In this document: positions 43,601-51,445 of the stretch, piece after piece | Layout: each line of letters starts with the position of its first letter | Position numbering within the stretch: the stretch's first letter is position 1 | From: Kryptolebias marmoratus | Taxonomy: Eukaryota > Chordata > Actinopteri > Cyprinodontiformes > Rivulidae | DNA length: 64,000 bases | Direction of reading: 5' to 3' | Assembly: GCF_001649575.2 (NCBI RefSeq) | Contig: NC_051431.1 | Span: 5,940,262-6,004,261 of the forward strand | Translations under genes and position numbers: made by a program | Notes under the pieces: generated by a model | Told to the model about the DNA's origin: nothing | Seen by the model: the letters and a program-made list of their open reading frames with translations, nothing else | The model's database searches: none

Positions 43601-46600
43601 AACAAATAAAAAGTGTGTAAGGAAAGAATTTACCAAGCTAAACATTGCTATTCCTAATGAATATTGAAGTGAACTCTAATCAGTGAAGATGTAATATATT
43701 AGGTACACTAAGCACATTAATGCAATACTCAATAGCTCTCTGTGTAGGTAAATTTTAATCTCTTATTAACTTAACTTAAACAGAGACACAAAAGAGTACC
43801 AGCAAGACAATACATGTTTTCAATTAATAATGCACCTAATTGTTTGGTATTATTTTTAGCAAAACCACAACAAGATCACAATTTCTGTAGCACTGTTCCT
43901 GACACTGCAAACTTATTCCTCTCCCCCACAGCTGCAGGAGCTTTCCAATGTAATCATAAAATATTATGAATATTAGTGATACCCTGCATACATGCAGAGA
44001 GTCTTTGGCTGTAAGTTTTTTGGGGGGGCTTTAAATACAAAATAAAAAGCAAGAGTTGATTTGGCAGTTTTCCAAAGTAACACAGAAGAAAACCCTGAGG
44101 GGTATTTGTAAAACTGTAGCAGGACATATCGATCCAATATTGATCAGAGTGTGTAACTGACTCAAGAGTGCAGAGAGACAGAGCAGAGTGAACGCCAGTC
44201 ATAACTGATAGCAGCTCGGGCCAAACAAACACGTCTGAATGCATAATAAACAAAAGGCATAAAAATATCAGTCTGGTGAATATTAGCTTTTTTGAAGACC
44301 CCCATGTAAAGTACCTGCTACAATTTAGTAAATGGATATTCAAACATAATCAGCTAAAGTGATTCCAGTTAAACATTTGACAAAAGCTGATTCAATGCAG
44401 CTACTTTCACTTAATTTACAATTATGTGCAAGGCTTTTATACTGTGGGACATCATGAATTTCAGAAGACAGTTAAAAAAAAGCTTTTAGTGAGCACTTAA
44501 AACTCTTCTTTAAGCAATCACATAAACAAGTTGATATGTTCCCCAAGTGCTCAACATCCACATTTATACTGCCTGGGTTTAAACAGAAGGAACATAAAAA
44601 TGCCTCAAAGATGCTTTCCACACTTAGCAGGCTGTACTGGCAAATTAATTTAACAAATAGTAGAAACAAATTGTACAAAATGTAGCCAAGTTTAATTATT
44701 ATACTAGAATTTGCTCTTTATTTGAAAAATATTTTAGATATTTCAAATTTATCCTTAATAAATTCTGTGCATGGTTTGCCAGTTTCTGCCAGATTACTTC
44801 ACCTGTGGCCAGCAAAAAAAAAAGGGTTGTTAAAAGGAAATATCTTGAAAGCACTGAGGTTAAAAAATAAATATCACAGAGTTTCTAACAGCAAGTTTTG
44901 TTGCATTCAAGGTTACCTTTGCCATACAAACACTCAAAACAACTGGGTCAAATTCAAACTTATTTTAGAGTTAATCTGATCACAATTCAAGGAGAAACCA
45001 CATCTAATTTTCACATCTACATACAGACATTGGATATTTGGAACATGTGGGTTGGCTTAAACTTTAGAAAACCCAGAGAAGCTTTGTAATAATACAAACA
45101 TAAAATCTTAAAAAAAAACAAAAAAAAAAACATATCTTAAAACGGAGGGAAACATGGCTTTGGGTTTAATATCAACCAGCTGTTGAAAACACACAAGTCT
45201 CCCAAGATGAAGATAATTTTGTAACAGAAGAGATTTCCCTAAATTCAAAGGTTGCGCAATCTTTTTCTATAAACTGAATCCAACTTATAAAAATATAGCC
45301 TTTCATGATAAAAATTCCTGCTCACTAATATGACTCATTTTCAGTCATCAACTTCTTCAATGATTATTTTTGTGCCAATTATCAGCGACTCTTTTGTCAT
45401 TCTGCAAGAAACTGTGGACCAGCTAAATGTGGCTTTTATAGGATGTCTGGGGCAAAAAACCCAGGGAAAAATAAACCTAAATTTTATCATAATATGGCTT
45501 GGTGATGGAGGGAAAAGCATGATTATTTCATTAAACCACAAACTAGATCCCATGAGTTAGAATATCTCTCAAAATTATCAGATTTTTACCTTGAAAAAAT
45601 GTTCTAAACCAGTAAAGGATAGAAAAAAGAACAGTCGTCCTCGCAATTGATATTAAAGGGTCTCTGCGTGACGGTATCCACATTTTACATAGATGAGAGT
45701 AGCATGCAGAATTTGTGATGTAATTTGAATTTAGGGACAGACAGAATAACAATTTTTGTGATCTGGTCTCAAGATTACTGCAGTATAGTTAAGTTTTCAT
45801 TAACTGACTTGAGATTAAATTTCTCTGGTTGAGAAGAATCAGATTGGCCCGTTTTCAGTACAAGAACCACAAAGTATAAATAAATTTGTTCATTAAATCT
45901 GTCATTTCAAAGTTTGGAACCTGCATGAGGCATGAAAATGTCTTGAATGGTGCACGACTGTGCAGTTACAATTAAAAGCGAGGAGAAAATGTTTTAATGG
46001 AAGCTTGAACAAAGAAGCAAAATCCAGCATTCAGAAGGTCAACTGAACAAAGCAAACTGGAAACATGAACGTGCAATTGTGCCTGGTTTACTAGCGTTGG
46101 GGGGTGAAACATATAAGACTGCAGTGTGATTTCTTGTGCATATTTCTGTGAAAATAGCACTGCAAAGTGTGAGGGGGCAAGGTGTCAGTGACTCCACCTA
46201 CTGCAGTAATGCTCTCATGTCTGAACATGCCAAGGGCTACAATTTGTTCTGCTCCACAAAGTGGGTCTCTGTTGAGCTAGAACAGGTTGTAATTAATCTC
46301 TAGTGCACTAACAAGGAGAGGCCAACTACTGCAAACAGACTGTAGTCCTGCAGATGGCCAAGGCACAAGACAGGAACTATTCACCATCTCTCTATTTTGT
46401 GTCAGACTGCACTGAAAGATGAAACTGTTTTTTTTTTTTACAGGTTCTAATCCACAGCTACCTTACATTTGTCAATAACGATGTACGAGACCTTGCAGAA
46501 GCAAACCAGAAAACAGAAATGTGTTTTCATCACATGGCTGCTGTGCTCCAATTCATGAAGATCCCACAACACATATAAAGAAGCAGCAGATTTGTACATG

Positions 46601-47192
46601 TGGTTTAACAAAGTTCCCATATACACACACTCACACACTGTTCTCAGTCTTATAACATGGAGAGGTTGGGACTTTTCTGAAGTGAAAACTTCAGAAATGG
46701 CTTTGCTGTTAAATCCCCTCAGCCCTCTGCACACCTTGCATGAATTCGTGCCTGACTTTTCATTCATGTTTTCTCTTGAGGCATTTGTTCTGCAAATAAT
46801 TTATCACATTCAAAGTTCAAATATGTACAGACTACATGCTGCGTGGAATATCAACAGTCTGTTATTCTGCAGCTCTTGGAAATTACTCCAGAAGTAGATT
46901 TTGTGCAATTAGGTCCAATCATCAGAGTGAATAAAGGTGCACTTACCAAATTGAGCACCGTTTCAACAATATCCCGGTTGCTGACCGATCCAGCCTGGAT
47001 GAGTCCGATGAGAACAGCAAATTTCATCTTGATATTCCGGATGGGAACCGCAGGATTGATCATCCCTGCCGGGAGGAGCACTGAGCCCGAGCCGGACATC
47101 ATCATGGGTTTACCGGAGGCGGCGGCGGCGGCGGCGTGTTGCCCGGGACCCGGAGGAGGCTGACGGTCCGAGAGCGACAGCGAGCCCGGCAT
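1510..47192 (-). CDS. nbea: neurobeachin, N-terminal 544 residues (11 exons, partial)
   Basis: Neurobeachin is a very large BEACH-family scaffold and AKAP-type protein that acts in membrane trafficking at the trans-Golgi and synapse. Eleven exons splice in one continuous frame from the ATG at 47190-47192 to 1510, 1632 nt in all. By family knowledge, residues about 50-215 are armadillo-like helices, about 225-400 the concanavalin-A-like domain ([37 protein letters not shown]), followed by a second helical region ([13 protein letters not shown]). The sequence follows NBEA rather than the paralogue LRBA, for example in [29 protein letters not shown] and [14 protein letters not shown]. The PH, BEACH and WD40 parts lie beyond position 1. 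I see no frameshift or missing exon up to exon 11. Which teleost duplicate (nbeaa or nbeab) this is cannot be decided here. Confidence 0.95.
1619..3503. other. nbea intron 10
   Basis: Intron sequence with a (TAT)n microsatellite at 2415-2434 and scattered A/T runs. No conserved exon or recognisable transposon was seen. Confidence 0.6.
2411..2434. repeat. (TAT)n microsatellite
   Basis: An imperfect run of about eight TAT/TTA units inside nbea intron 10. Confidence 0.85.
3504..3637 (-). CDS. nbea: nbea exon 10 (residues 464-508)
   Basis: A 134-bp exon encoding [20 protein letters not shown] then [20 protein letters not shown] and ETTV, with a split cysteine codon. Acceptor TCACAG, donor GTAAGT. 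It belongs to the helical repeat region after the lectin-like domain. Confidence 0.94.
3720..3740. repeat. (TGAA)n microsatellite
   Basis: Five tandem TGAA units in the 145-bp intron between nbea exons 9 and 10. Confidence 0.9.
3783..3980 (-). CDS. nbea: nbea exon 9 (residues 398-463)
   Basis: A 198-bp, 66-codon exon encoding [40 protein letters not shown] and [16 protein letters not shown]. It joins the lectin-like domain to the next helical region. The acceptor sits after a long pyrimidine tract and the donor is GTCAGC, a less common form. Confidence 0.95.
6698..7051 (-). mobile_element. tRNA-derived SINE with (TGGA)n tail, target duplication TCAATTGTAGAT
   Basis: Read on the minus strand, the element begins with a tRNA-like head (AGTGGCATAGTGGTTAGAGC as A box, GGTTGCAGGATCA near the B box), has the family body (GGAGAACATGCAAACTCCAC on the plus strand), and ends in a (TGGA)n tail, seen as CCATCCATCC from 6698. 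The 12-bp TCAATTGTAGAT flanks it at 6686-6697 and 7052-7063, a target-site duplication. The family is very common in teleost genomes. A 32-base gap (6836-6867) hides part of the body. Confidence 0.85.
6836..6867. other. assembly gap (32 N)
   Basis: A run of 32 undetermined bases within the SINE; it may be a short-repeat assembly break. Confidence 0.99.
9371..9517 (-). CDS. nbea: nbea exon 8 (residues 349-397)
   Basis: A 147-bp, 49-codon exon encoding [20 protein letters not shown], then [20 protein letters not shown] and IHQLGPGYK, the last strands of the concanavalin-A-like domain. Acceptor CTCTAG, donor GTATGT, phase 0 on both sides. Confidence 0.95.
9518..10589. other. nbea intron 7
   Basis: AT-rich intron with a G run near 10505-10515. 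No exon, RNA gene or clear transposon was seen. Confidence 0.6.
10590..10709 (-). CDS. nbea: nbea exon 7 (residues 309-348)
   Basis: A 120-bp, 40-codon exon encoding [20 protein letters not shown] then [20 protein letters not shown], the core of the LamG/concanavalin-A-like fold. Donor GTAAGT, phase 0 on both sides. Confidence 0.95.
10710..13220. other. nbea intron 6
   Basis: A 2.5-kb intron in which nothing coding or repetitive was recognised beyond simple A/T runs. Confidence 0.6.
13221..13347 (-). CDS. nbea: nbea exon 6 (residues 266-308)
   Basis: A 127-bp exon encoding [20 protein letters not shown] then [20 protein letters not shown], in the concanavalin-A-like domain. Acceptor TTTGCAG, donor GTAAGT, phase 2 in and phase 0 out. 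Confidence 0.95.
13348..14958. other. nbea intron 5
   Basis: A 1.6-kb intron. The short open frames in it overlap each other and lack splice context. No recognised repeat. Confidence 0.6.
14959..15080 (-). CDS. nbea: nbea exon 5 (residues 226-266)
   Basis: A 122-bp exon encoding [20 protein letters not shown] then [20 protein letters not shown], the first strands of the concanavalin-A-like domain. The donor is GTGAGT, and a cysteine codon is split TG|C into exon 6. Confidence 0.95.
15081..16012. other. nbea intron 4
   Basis: AT-rich intron with no feature that I can support. Confidence 0.6.
16013..16108 (-). CDS. nbea: nbea exon 4 (residues 194-225)
   Basis: A 96-bp, 32-codon exon encoding [20 protein letters not shown] followed by [12 protein letters not shown]. 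It leads into the concanavalin-A-like domain. Acceptor TAG, donor GTAAGT, phase 0 on both sides. Confidence 0.95.
16353..16453 (-). CDS. nbea: nbea exon 3 (residues 160-193)
   Basis: A 101-bp exon encoding [20 protein letters not shown] and [14 protein letters not shown], the rest of the first helical repeat block. The donor is GTAAGT at 16352-16347. It is phase 1 in and phase 0 out, matching its neighbours. Confidence 0.95.
16454..17045. other. nbea intron 2
   Basis: Short intron with a small (AT)n run near 16998-17010; otherwise nothing recognised. Confidence 0.6.
17046..17277 (-). CDS. nbea: nbea exon 2 (residues 83-160)
   Basis: A 232-bp exon (phase 0 in, phase 1 out) encoding [40 protein letters not shown] and [14 protein letters not shown], part of the N-terminal armadillo-like region. 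The acceptor is CAG just above 17277 and the donor is GGTATG at 17045. Confidence 0.95.
18098..18456 (+). mobile_element. tRNA-derived SINE
   Basis: The head GGGCCTCAGTGGTTAGAGCA is a tRNA-like A box, and AGTTTGATTCC lies where a B box should be. The body (GTGTCCCTGGGAAAGACACT) and the tail (GTAAAGTGCTTTGAGTAGCC, ending CAGTCCATTTACCA) are typical of a widespread teleost SINE family. This copy is diverged, and no clear target duplication was found. Confidence 0.8.
20787..20922 (+). mobile_element. 3' part of the (TGGA)n-tailed SINE, decayed
   Basis: Resembles the 3' half of the SINE at 6698-7051 in plus orientation: GTGATGGACTTGTAATCTGT, GACCGCTGGAGACAGGCGCC, AGCTCCCC and a tail ATGGCTGGATGGATAG. 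The 5' tRNA-like head is missing. Confidence 0.75.
22996..23256 (-). mobile_element. decayed copy of the (TGGA)n-tailed SINE
   Basis: Reads on the minus strand from a head (GGGGCCGCATGGTGGTACAG) to a body ending near ATCGCAGGGC on the plus strand. It is diverged and lacks the (TGGA)n tail. Confidence 0.65.
27450..28077 (-). mobile_element. 5'-truncated LINE remnant (RTE-like) with 9-bp target duplication
   Basis: On the minus strand the segment matches, by memory, the C-terminal end of the reverse-transcriptase ORF of a common fish LINE: AGGTGTTCAAGTATATGGGA (VFKYMG), a region for RELS..KLS.Y, TYGHEIWLTT-like text, then a tail ending GTAGATGAGTGATGGA. Frameshifts and stops make it non-functional. 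CATAATTCA occurs at 27450-27458 and 28069-28077, so the insertion is about 610 bp (27459-28068) with a short target duplication. The open frame of 147 codons on the plus strand here is antisense chance. Confidence 0.7.
31676..31759 (-). CDS. candidate cassette exon in nbea intron 1 (unproven)
   Basis: An 84-bp segment on the nbea strand is bounded by TATCAG (acceptor, 31760-31765) and GTAATC (donor, 31675-31670). It has no stop in 28 codons: [20 protein letters not shown] then PRGESYMM. Its length is a multiple of three, and it would fit phase 0 between nbea exons 1 and 2, which also meet in phase 0. It is GC-richer than its surroundings. The pyrimidine tract is weak. No domain is recognised, and I know of no such exon in mammalian NBEA. 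It may be a chance open stretch. Confidence 0.25.
33456..33570 (+). repeat. MITE-like repeat end (truncated)
   Basis: TTAAAGGGGACCTATTATTC followed by AAAATTCACTTTTTGTA is the terminal sequence of a DNA repeat that I recall as common in teleosts. The opposite end was not found here, so the copy is truncated. Confidence 0.5.
33885..34345. repeat. ~290-bp module repeat (copy 2, two modules)
   Basis: The landmark AGTTAATCAGTTGTAGAT with GTACATCCAA ends at 33960 and recurs at 34257 (297 bp apart). Between the two is a shared body with GAATATGTGTTGGGGATTAC and TTGATTGAGCTATAGCCATT. The second module includes GTGGCAGCCATCTT. Confidence 0.75.
37096..37169. mobile_element. tiny MITE-like element with 12-bp perfect terminal inverted repeats
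   Basis: GCTGCACAATAT (37098-37109) and ATATTGTGCAGC (37156-37167) are exact reverse complements about 46 bp apart, enclosing AT-rich sequence. The ends recall a fish MITE family with GCTGCAC termini. Confidence 0.6.
37205..37365. mobile_element. decayed hAT-type MITE, relative of 50056-50270
   Basis: Shares ATCCTGCATGTTTTA, TGTTTCTCTGCT, GTGATTAACAGG, AGCAGAGAAACA and GTGGCCCTCAAGGACCAGGA with the intact element at 50056-50270, in the same order. The terminal inverted repeats are lost. Confidence 0.75.
38170..38218. repeat. perfect-stem hairpin
   Basis: TCCATGAAGACTGTA (38175-38189) and TACAGTCTTCATGGA (38198-38212) are exact reverse complements around an 8-nt loop. Five more pairs follow beyond a one-base bulge (GTGTT with AACAC). 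Confidence 0.85.
38454..38499. repeat. 23-bp tandem duplication
   Basis: GGCACACAGAGCGATTCTAC plus TCA is present twice, identical and head to tail, which suggests a recent duplication. Confidence 0.95.
38828..38867. repeat. (TG)n followed by G run
   Basis: A dinucleotide TG run of about nine units followed by about 13 G, inside nbea intron 1. Confidence 0.9.
39730..39752. repeat. poly(A) run
   Basis: About 22 A residues in nbea intron 1. There is no recognisable element before it, so it is probably a simple repeat. Confidence 0.9.
46947..47192 (-). CDS. nbea: nbea exon 1 (start codon, residues 1-82)
   Basis: The exon starts [17 protein letters not shown] and continues through six alanines coded by a GGC/GCC run to the conserved block [20 protein letters not shown] and then [12 protein letters not shown]. 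The donor GTAAGT is at 46946-46941 and the exon ends in phase 0. I chose the ATG at 47192 because the conserved block lies 30 residues downstream and the segment before it does not look like neurobeachin. The frame stays open upstream to about 47351, so a longer start is possible but unsupported. The leader is shorter than the glycine-rich mammalian one. Confidence 0.88.
47118..47136. repeat. GGC run in nbea coding exon 1
   Basis: Six tandem triplets encode six alanines on the minus strand in the N-terminal leader of neurobeachin. Confidence 0.9.
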
Positions 47193-47577
47193 GATGACTG
47201 TCACCGGCTTCTCGCTTGTCGTTTGCACCCAAACCGACACAGGGTTCAGACGCTTCCTGTAATTGCTGCTCTGGAGCAGCAGCAGAGGGGGATCTGTTGT
47301 TATGGTAATGAAGGAAAGGCCCCATCTATTGAGGAGCCATCTGCAGTGCACAAACCTCTACCATCANGGGGGGAATAAAAAATAAACAAAAACAAACAAA
47401 CAGCAAAATACTCGCAAAGCAAGACAAAACCAGAAGCAAAACACTAAAAAGAAGCCTTTTTTCTGGCGGTTTAATCCACTCTGGAGAGTTCCGGTGAGTG
47501 AGTCTGGTGTGTTATTGGTAACAGCCAGTTAACCGAGCTGACCGACCTGCGCTGCAAACACACAGACGCATGTGTAT

Positions 47578-47608
<31 letters not shown>

Positions 47609-47720
47609 CGCGCGGATATCTTGGATGCGCGTCTCCGCTCCACAGCTGGTGTCACCGCCGCGTTTCCGCCCCCTGCCTGCGGTTCCTCTCCTGCACTGGT
47701 TACTGTGATCATGGAGCTCT
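47193..47720 (-). promoter_or_regulatory. nbea: nbea 5' UTR and GC-rich promoter region
   Basis: Sequence just upstream of the nbea start codon is richer in G, C and CpG than the rest of the window and contains the (TG)n(CG)n tract at 47571-47614. No TATA box was seen, which suits a CpG-island promoter. The transcription start cannot be fixed from sequence. One ambiguous base lies at 47367. Confidence 0.5.
47571..47614. repeat. (TG)n(CG)n alternating purine-pyrimidine tract
   Basis: A run of TG units continues directly into about seven CG units, about 380 bp upstream of the nbea start codon. Such tracts can adopt Z-DNA. Confidence 0.95.
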
Positions 47721-50055
47721 GATACAGCTCGTTTCCACCAATAGTGAAGAGATGGGGAAAAAAAGAGAAAACTTCGGTAATATTGCCTTACACGTTCCTT
47801 TTTATCTTTAGAAATTAAAGCAAAACGACAATTAGCTGTTGCTTCCTAACAAAACAAAAATGGCAGCCAAAACGTGCGCAGGTGTTCATAATAACCTCAC
47901 TAATTACTTCCACTTTGGTGTGTTGAGATGGCACATAAACGTTTTAAAGGGCACCTGCAATCCAATCTGAAGTAATTATACCTAAAATGATTTGAATTCT
48001 GCCCTGTTTCTTAAATGTTGTGTAATGTTTTAAAATGGTAAATAACATACATACAGTGGCGGTTCTAAAGGGTGGCACAGAGAGGCCATTGCCACTGGAA
48101 AAAACATCTTGCACCCCAGTTGCCACCCTATTTATAGACTAGTTAATATAATTTTGTATATTTTGTACAAAGTTCAAAACAGTTTCCCCCACCATCTGGG
48201 CCAAGGAATTTCACAGTGGAAAAGACACTTTCAAGTCCTGATTGTCAAATAACTACTGGTGCTTTTCTAACTGAGAGTATCTAGGATTCAGACAAACTGA
48301 CAAATCTGGAAAAATAACAAAAGATTTATTTATTCCATTTTCAAAAAAATATATAACGAAGGTGATCCTCGAACAGAATCAGATTTTTAATTTTGGCCCC
48401 TTATCAAAATAGGTTTAACAACTGTTCTGTACTCTTCGTTATACACTGTATACCTATTTTCATTCATATGCTGCTCAGACAAGTAACCTGAACGCATAAA
48501 ATTAGTTCTAAAAGAAAACTTCTCCTGCAACAATAAATTCTGCACCTCTGCTTGGACCTCATTCCTCACCTTTGCCACCCCAAGAAAAAAAACATCTAGA
48601 TCCGCCACTGCAAGTTATTTTTTTTATTCTGAAATAATTTCTTCCATCCTTCACTTAGATGAGTTTGAGTTTTATAGTGTGAGCCCCAACTGTTCATTTT
48701 ATTAGGCTGTAGGAAGAATCGTTTATGTAAAGAAAACCTAGATTTTTAAACTTGATAAAAAAAATTCTTTGAGTAATTTTCCTGACTAAATATTACATGA
48801 GGAAAAGGCGACTGATTTCACCATTTTTATGTGACCAGTGCTATTTAGAGAAAATAGCAACAACAAAACTAAGGTAATGGCAGAAATTTTTGCATATATT
48901 TTGCCATAATTCAAACTTATTTGTGATTCCTAACCTTTTTAAAAAAACATCAACCTCCAGCTGGTCAGTTTTATCAAAGAAATTAATAATTCTGTGCAAC
49001 ATTTTTATTGTAACACTCAGAAGCTAAACAGGTGTTGCATATAGGCCCTTGTTTTAGGCTGATTTATCCACATGATTTCAGAAGAGATCAAAATTATCAT
49101 AATTTATTTTGCAATAACGTAATTAAAATAAGGCATTTTTGCCATCTCACCTATAGCGACACACATTTTGTGCTATTCAATGGGTTGTTTTGGAATATGT
49201 CTTTAGAATATGAACAGCAAATGCCATCTGAGTCCAAATAAAGGGTTAAATTAGGTGTAAATAAGTGGCATCTTTATTGCTGTATTTTATTGTCCAAGTA
49301 TGTATGAACATAGCAGGGAATCTAAAAGCAAGCCTATTCCCTTTACCCCTAAGGAAACTTGCTGGTCTCCATTCTGTTGAGAACCATAAATTCTGCCAGA
49401 ACAAAAGTCAGGGGGAGATTTTTCACCATCCAAACTTTAATAGGAAACTGCATTAGAAGATTCAGAATCAAGTAGTGAATATAAATTAGCCTTGGAGATC
49501 TGTCTTTTCACTCTTACCATTAAGCTGAGGCTGAAAACAGCCCTGAAAGACGAGAGCTTAAATTTGACATAATGATCAAAAGTGTCAATCTAATGTTGGC
49601 ACAAGACAGTCATGTTGCTAACAAGAAAGAGCCATAAAGTGACCAAAACAGACAGGTTTATAGGTTCACCCAAAGTTTTTAACTCTAAAAGTCATGCATG
49701 AATTAGACAACAATACATGTCAAACCATTCTGAACCACTTTTATGTTTGAAATTAAATTAAATTATAAATGAGCTGCTTTTCTATGTGGATCGCATGCAT
49801 ATTGTCAAACATTTCTGTCAAATGTCCAATAGAGGTCTCTCTAACTCCAGGGCAAAATAAATGAATACATTGTGAAAACATAAAGCATAGTTCTAAACTG
49901 GACTAAATTAAGATTAGTCTAATTATTTTTAAACAGACTAAGGCTGTGTGAGGTTACTACTGTATAAAAAGTAAGAATAAGAATGCTACTGCTTTTCTCA
50001 AAGATATTTAGGTTCTCTGTTATTTTGATTATTGAACATTTTGGTTACTCCAGAG
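47721..50055. other. nbea-stard13 intergenic region
   Basis: AT-rich DNA with no gene that I can support. It includes the hAT-like element at 48054-48610; elsewhere nothing is recognised. Confidence 0.6.
48054..48610. mobile_element. hAT-like non-autonomous element
   Basis: The ends CAGTGGCGGTTCTA and TAGATCCGCCACTG are inverted repeats with one mismatch, followed inside by GGGTGGCA and TGCCACCCC. The 557-bp interior has no transposase ORF. No matching 8-bp target duplication was found, so the flanks have drifted or the insertion is old. Confidence 0.7.
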
Positions 50056-50270
50056 CAGTGGTCTCCAATCTTGGTCCTCGAGGGCCACCATCCTGCATGT
50101 TTTACTTGTTTCTCTGCTCCAACACACCTGATTTGAATCAATGGGTGATTAACAGGGTTCTGCAGAACATGAAAAGGGTAATTTAACCACAGAATCAGGT
50201 GTGTTGGAGCAGAGAAACAAGTAAAACATGCAGGATGGTGGCCCTCGAGGACCAGGATTGGAGACCGCTG
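50056..50270. mobile_element. hAT-type MITE, near-palindromic, 8-bp target duplication
   Basis: The 215-bp element starts CAGTGGTCTCCAATC and ends GATTGGAGACCGCTG, and most of its length is an inverted repeat (ATCCTGCATGTTTTACTTGT pairs with ACAAGTAAAACATGCAGGAT). CTCCAGAG flanks it on both sides (50048-50055 and 50271-50278), the 8-bp duplication typical of hAT transposition. It has no coding capacity. Confidence 0.9.
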
Positions 50271-50847
50271 CTCCAGAGATTGGAAGCGGGGTTGGATGTG
50301 CTTCTTTGTTGACTTTCTCTTTTAAAATTAGACTTGCAATTTCCAGTCAGTAAAAGCTTTCACAATTGTTTGTAATCTGTTAAATCATGGTCATGCTGTC
50401 AACAAACTTCACAAAGTCTGGTTTTGCTGTCAAATGTGTATGAAGTGAACAAAAGCAGGCAGATTTCTTGAGAGTTACGGTTACGGTTGTTTTATAACCA
50501 TTATGCTTTCAAGAAAACCGCAGTACATCCTAAGATGAAGATAAAATTCCAGTCCACACAAACTTTATAATTAGTTTTATTTAAAAATAAATGTATCCTG
50601 TACTTCGCTGTATAATACAGTACTATAAAGCAGGTTTGATCAAATCAAACCTTAAGTCATTTTTTTCACAACCATTGGAGGTCAGAATTTTATAAATCTA
50701 CACTTATTTCAATACTGAAGCAAAGTAAAACCAGTTTACAATCTTGTACCATGTATATTAAAGGAAGCTTGACACATTGTAAGTATCAATATTTAGGAAA
50801 TTAACATATATACTTTTTACCCTTGCTCATATGTGCAAAATATACAA

Positions 50848-51327
50848 TTTATTTGAATTTACAGTATATTCATACTCATATATACAGACACTTGGGTGTA
50901 CGTTATAATAATTATAGCTTTAATTTTGAACTGAATAACATACAGGCTTCTCAGAAGCATTTAACACTTTTAATGTCCTAGACATTGTAAATGAATGCAA
51001 AAATAATATAAAAGATAATTAATCTTACAAGGTCAACAACACCAAAAAAGTAAATAAAAACATAATGTCCAGGACATTGGCAGGATAATTAAATTCTTAT
51101 TGAATTATTATACTCGGCACCTATAAAATGTCCTCCTGTGTCATTGTGCAAGTACAGAAAGGCTTGAAATTATTTTCAGGGCATTTGTACATAAAAAAAC
51201 AAAACAAACAAAACAAAAAAACTGTGCTTTAGTTTTGGGGCATTTTCTGTGTTCATGTGTCCGCCTGCTAGCAATGACCCAAAGGCTCAATCTTGATGTC
51301 AGTGCTTAACAGAAAGAACAAAGAATT
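50848..51327 (-). other. stard13: stard13 3' UTR (estimated)
   Basis: Sequence after the stard13 stop codon. AATAAA on the minus strand occurs at 50853-50848 and again at 50581-50576; either could serve as a poly(A) signal. The true end is not determined. Confidence 0.4.
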
Positions 51328-51445
51328 TCAGATTTTAGTTTCTGGTCCATCCGTGATTAGTGGATGAAAGGAATTGCGGATCCGGGCAGCGTCTGCAGCA
51401 CAAAGATGACCAAATGCTTTGTTGTACCAATCTGAAGTCCTTCCC
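51328..51445 (-). CDS. stard13: stard13 exon M (last coding exon, stop)
   Basis: A 118-bp coding part encoding GRTSDWYNKAFGHLCAADAA then RIRNSFHPLITDGPETKI and a TGA stop at 51328-51330. The ending PETKI supports STARD13 over DLC1. Acceptor CTCAG. Confidence 0.96.

Larger units (their letters stand above)
17278..46946. other. nbea intron 1 (29.7 kb)
   Basis: A very long first intron holding a tRNA-derived SINE, two decayed SINE copies, a truncated LINE, hAT-type and other MITE-like repeats, several simple repeats, and one frame-preserving exon-like segment (31676-31759). Stretches not listed separately (for example 18460-20780, 23260-27449, 28080-31670, 38900-46940) are AT-rich intron sequence in which I see no gene. 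Long first introns in neuronal genes often hold enhancers, but none can be proven from one sequence. Confidence 0.7.

Noticed and set aside
43954..44343. 129-codon open frame on the minus strand in nbea intron 1
   Set aside because: Hydrophobic, AT-driven codons with no recognised family and no exon signals.
45330..45560. Region open on both strands in nbea intron 1
   Set aside because: Neither peptide resembles a known protein; could be conserved non-coding DNA, but nothing in one sequence shows it.
46447..46897. Overlapping 101- and 106-codon frames on both strands
   Set aside because: Open on both strands at once with no conserved motif, so most likely chance.
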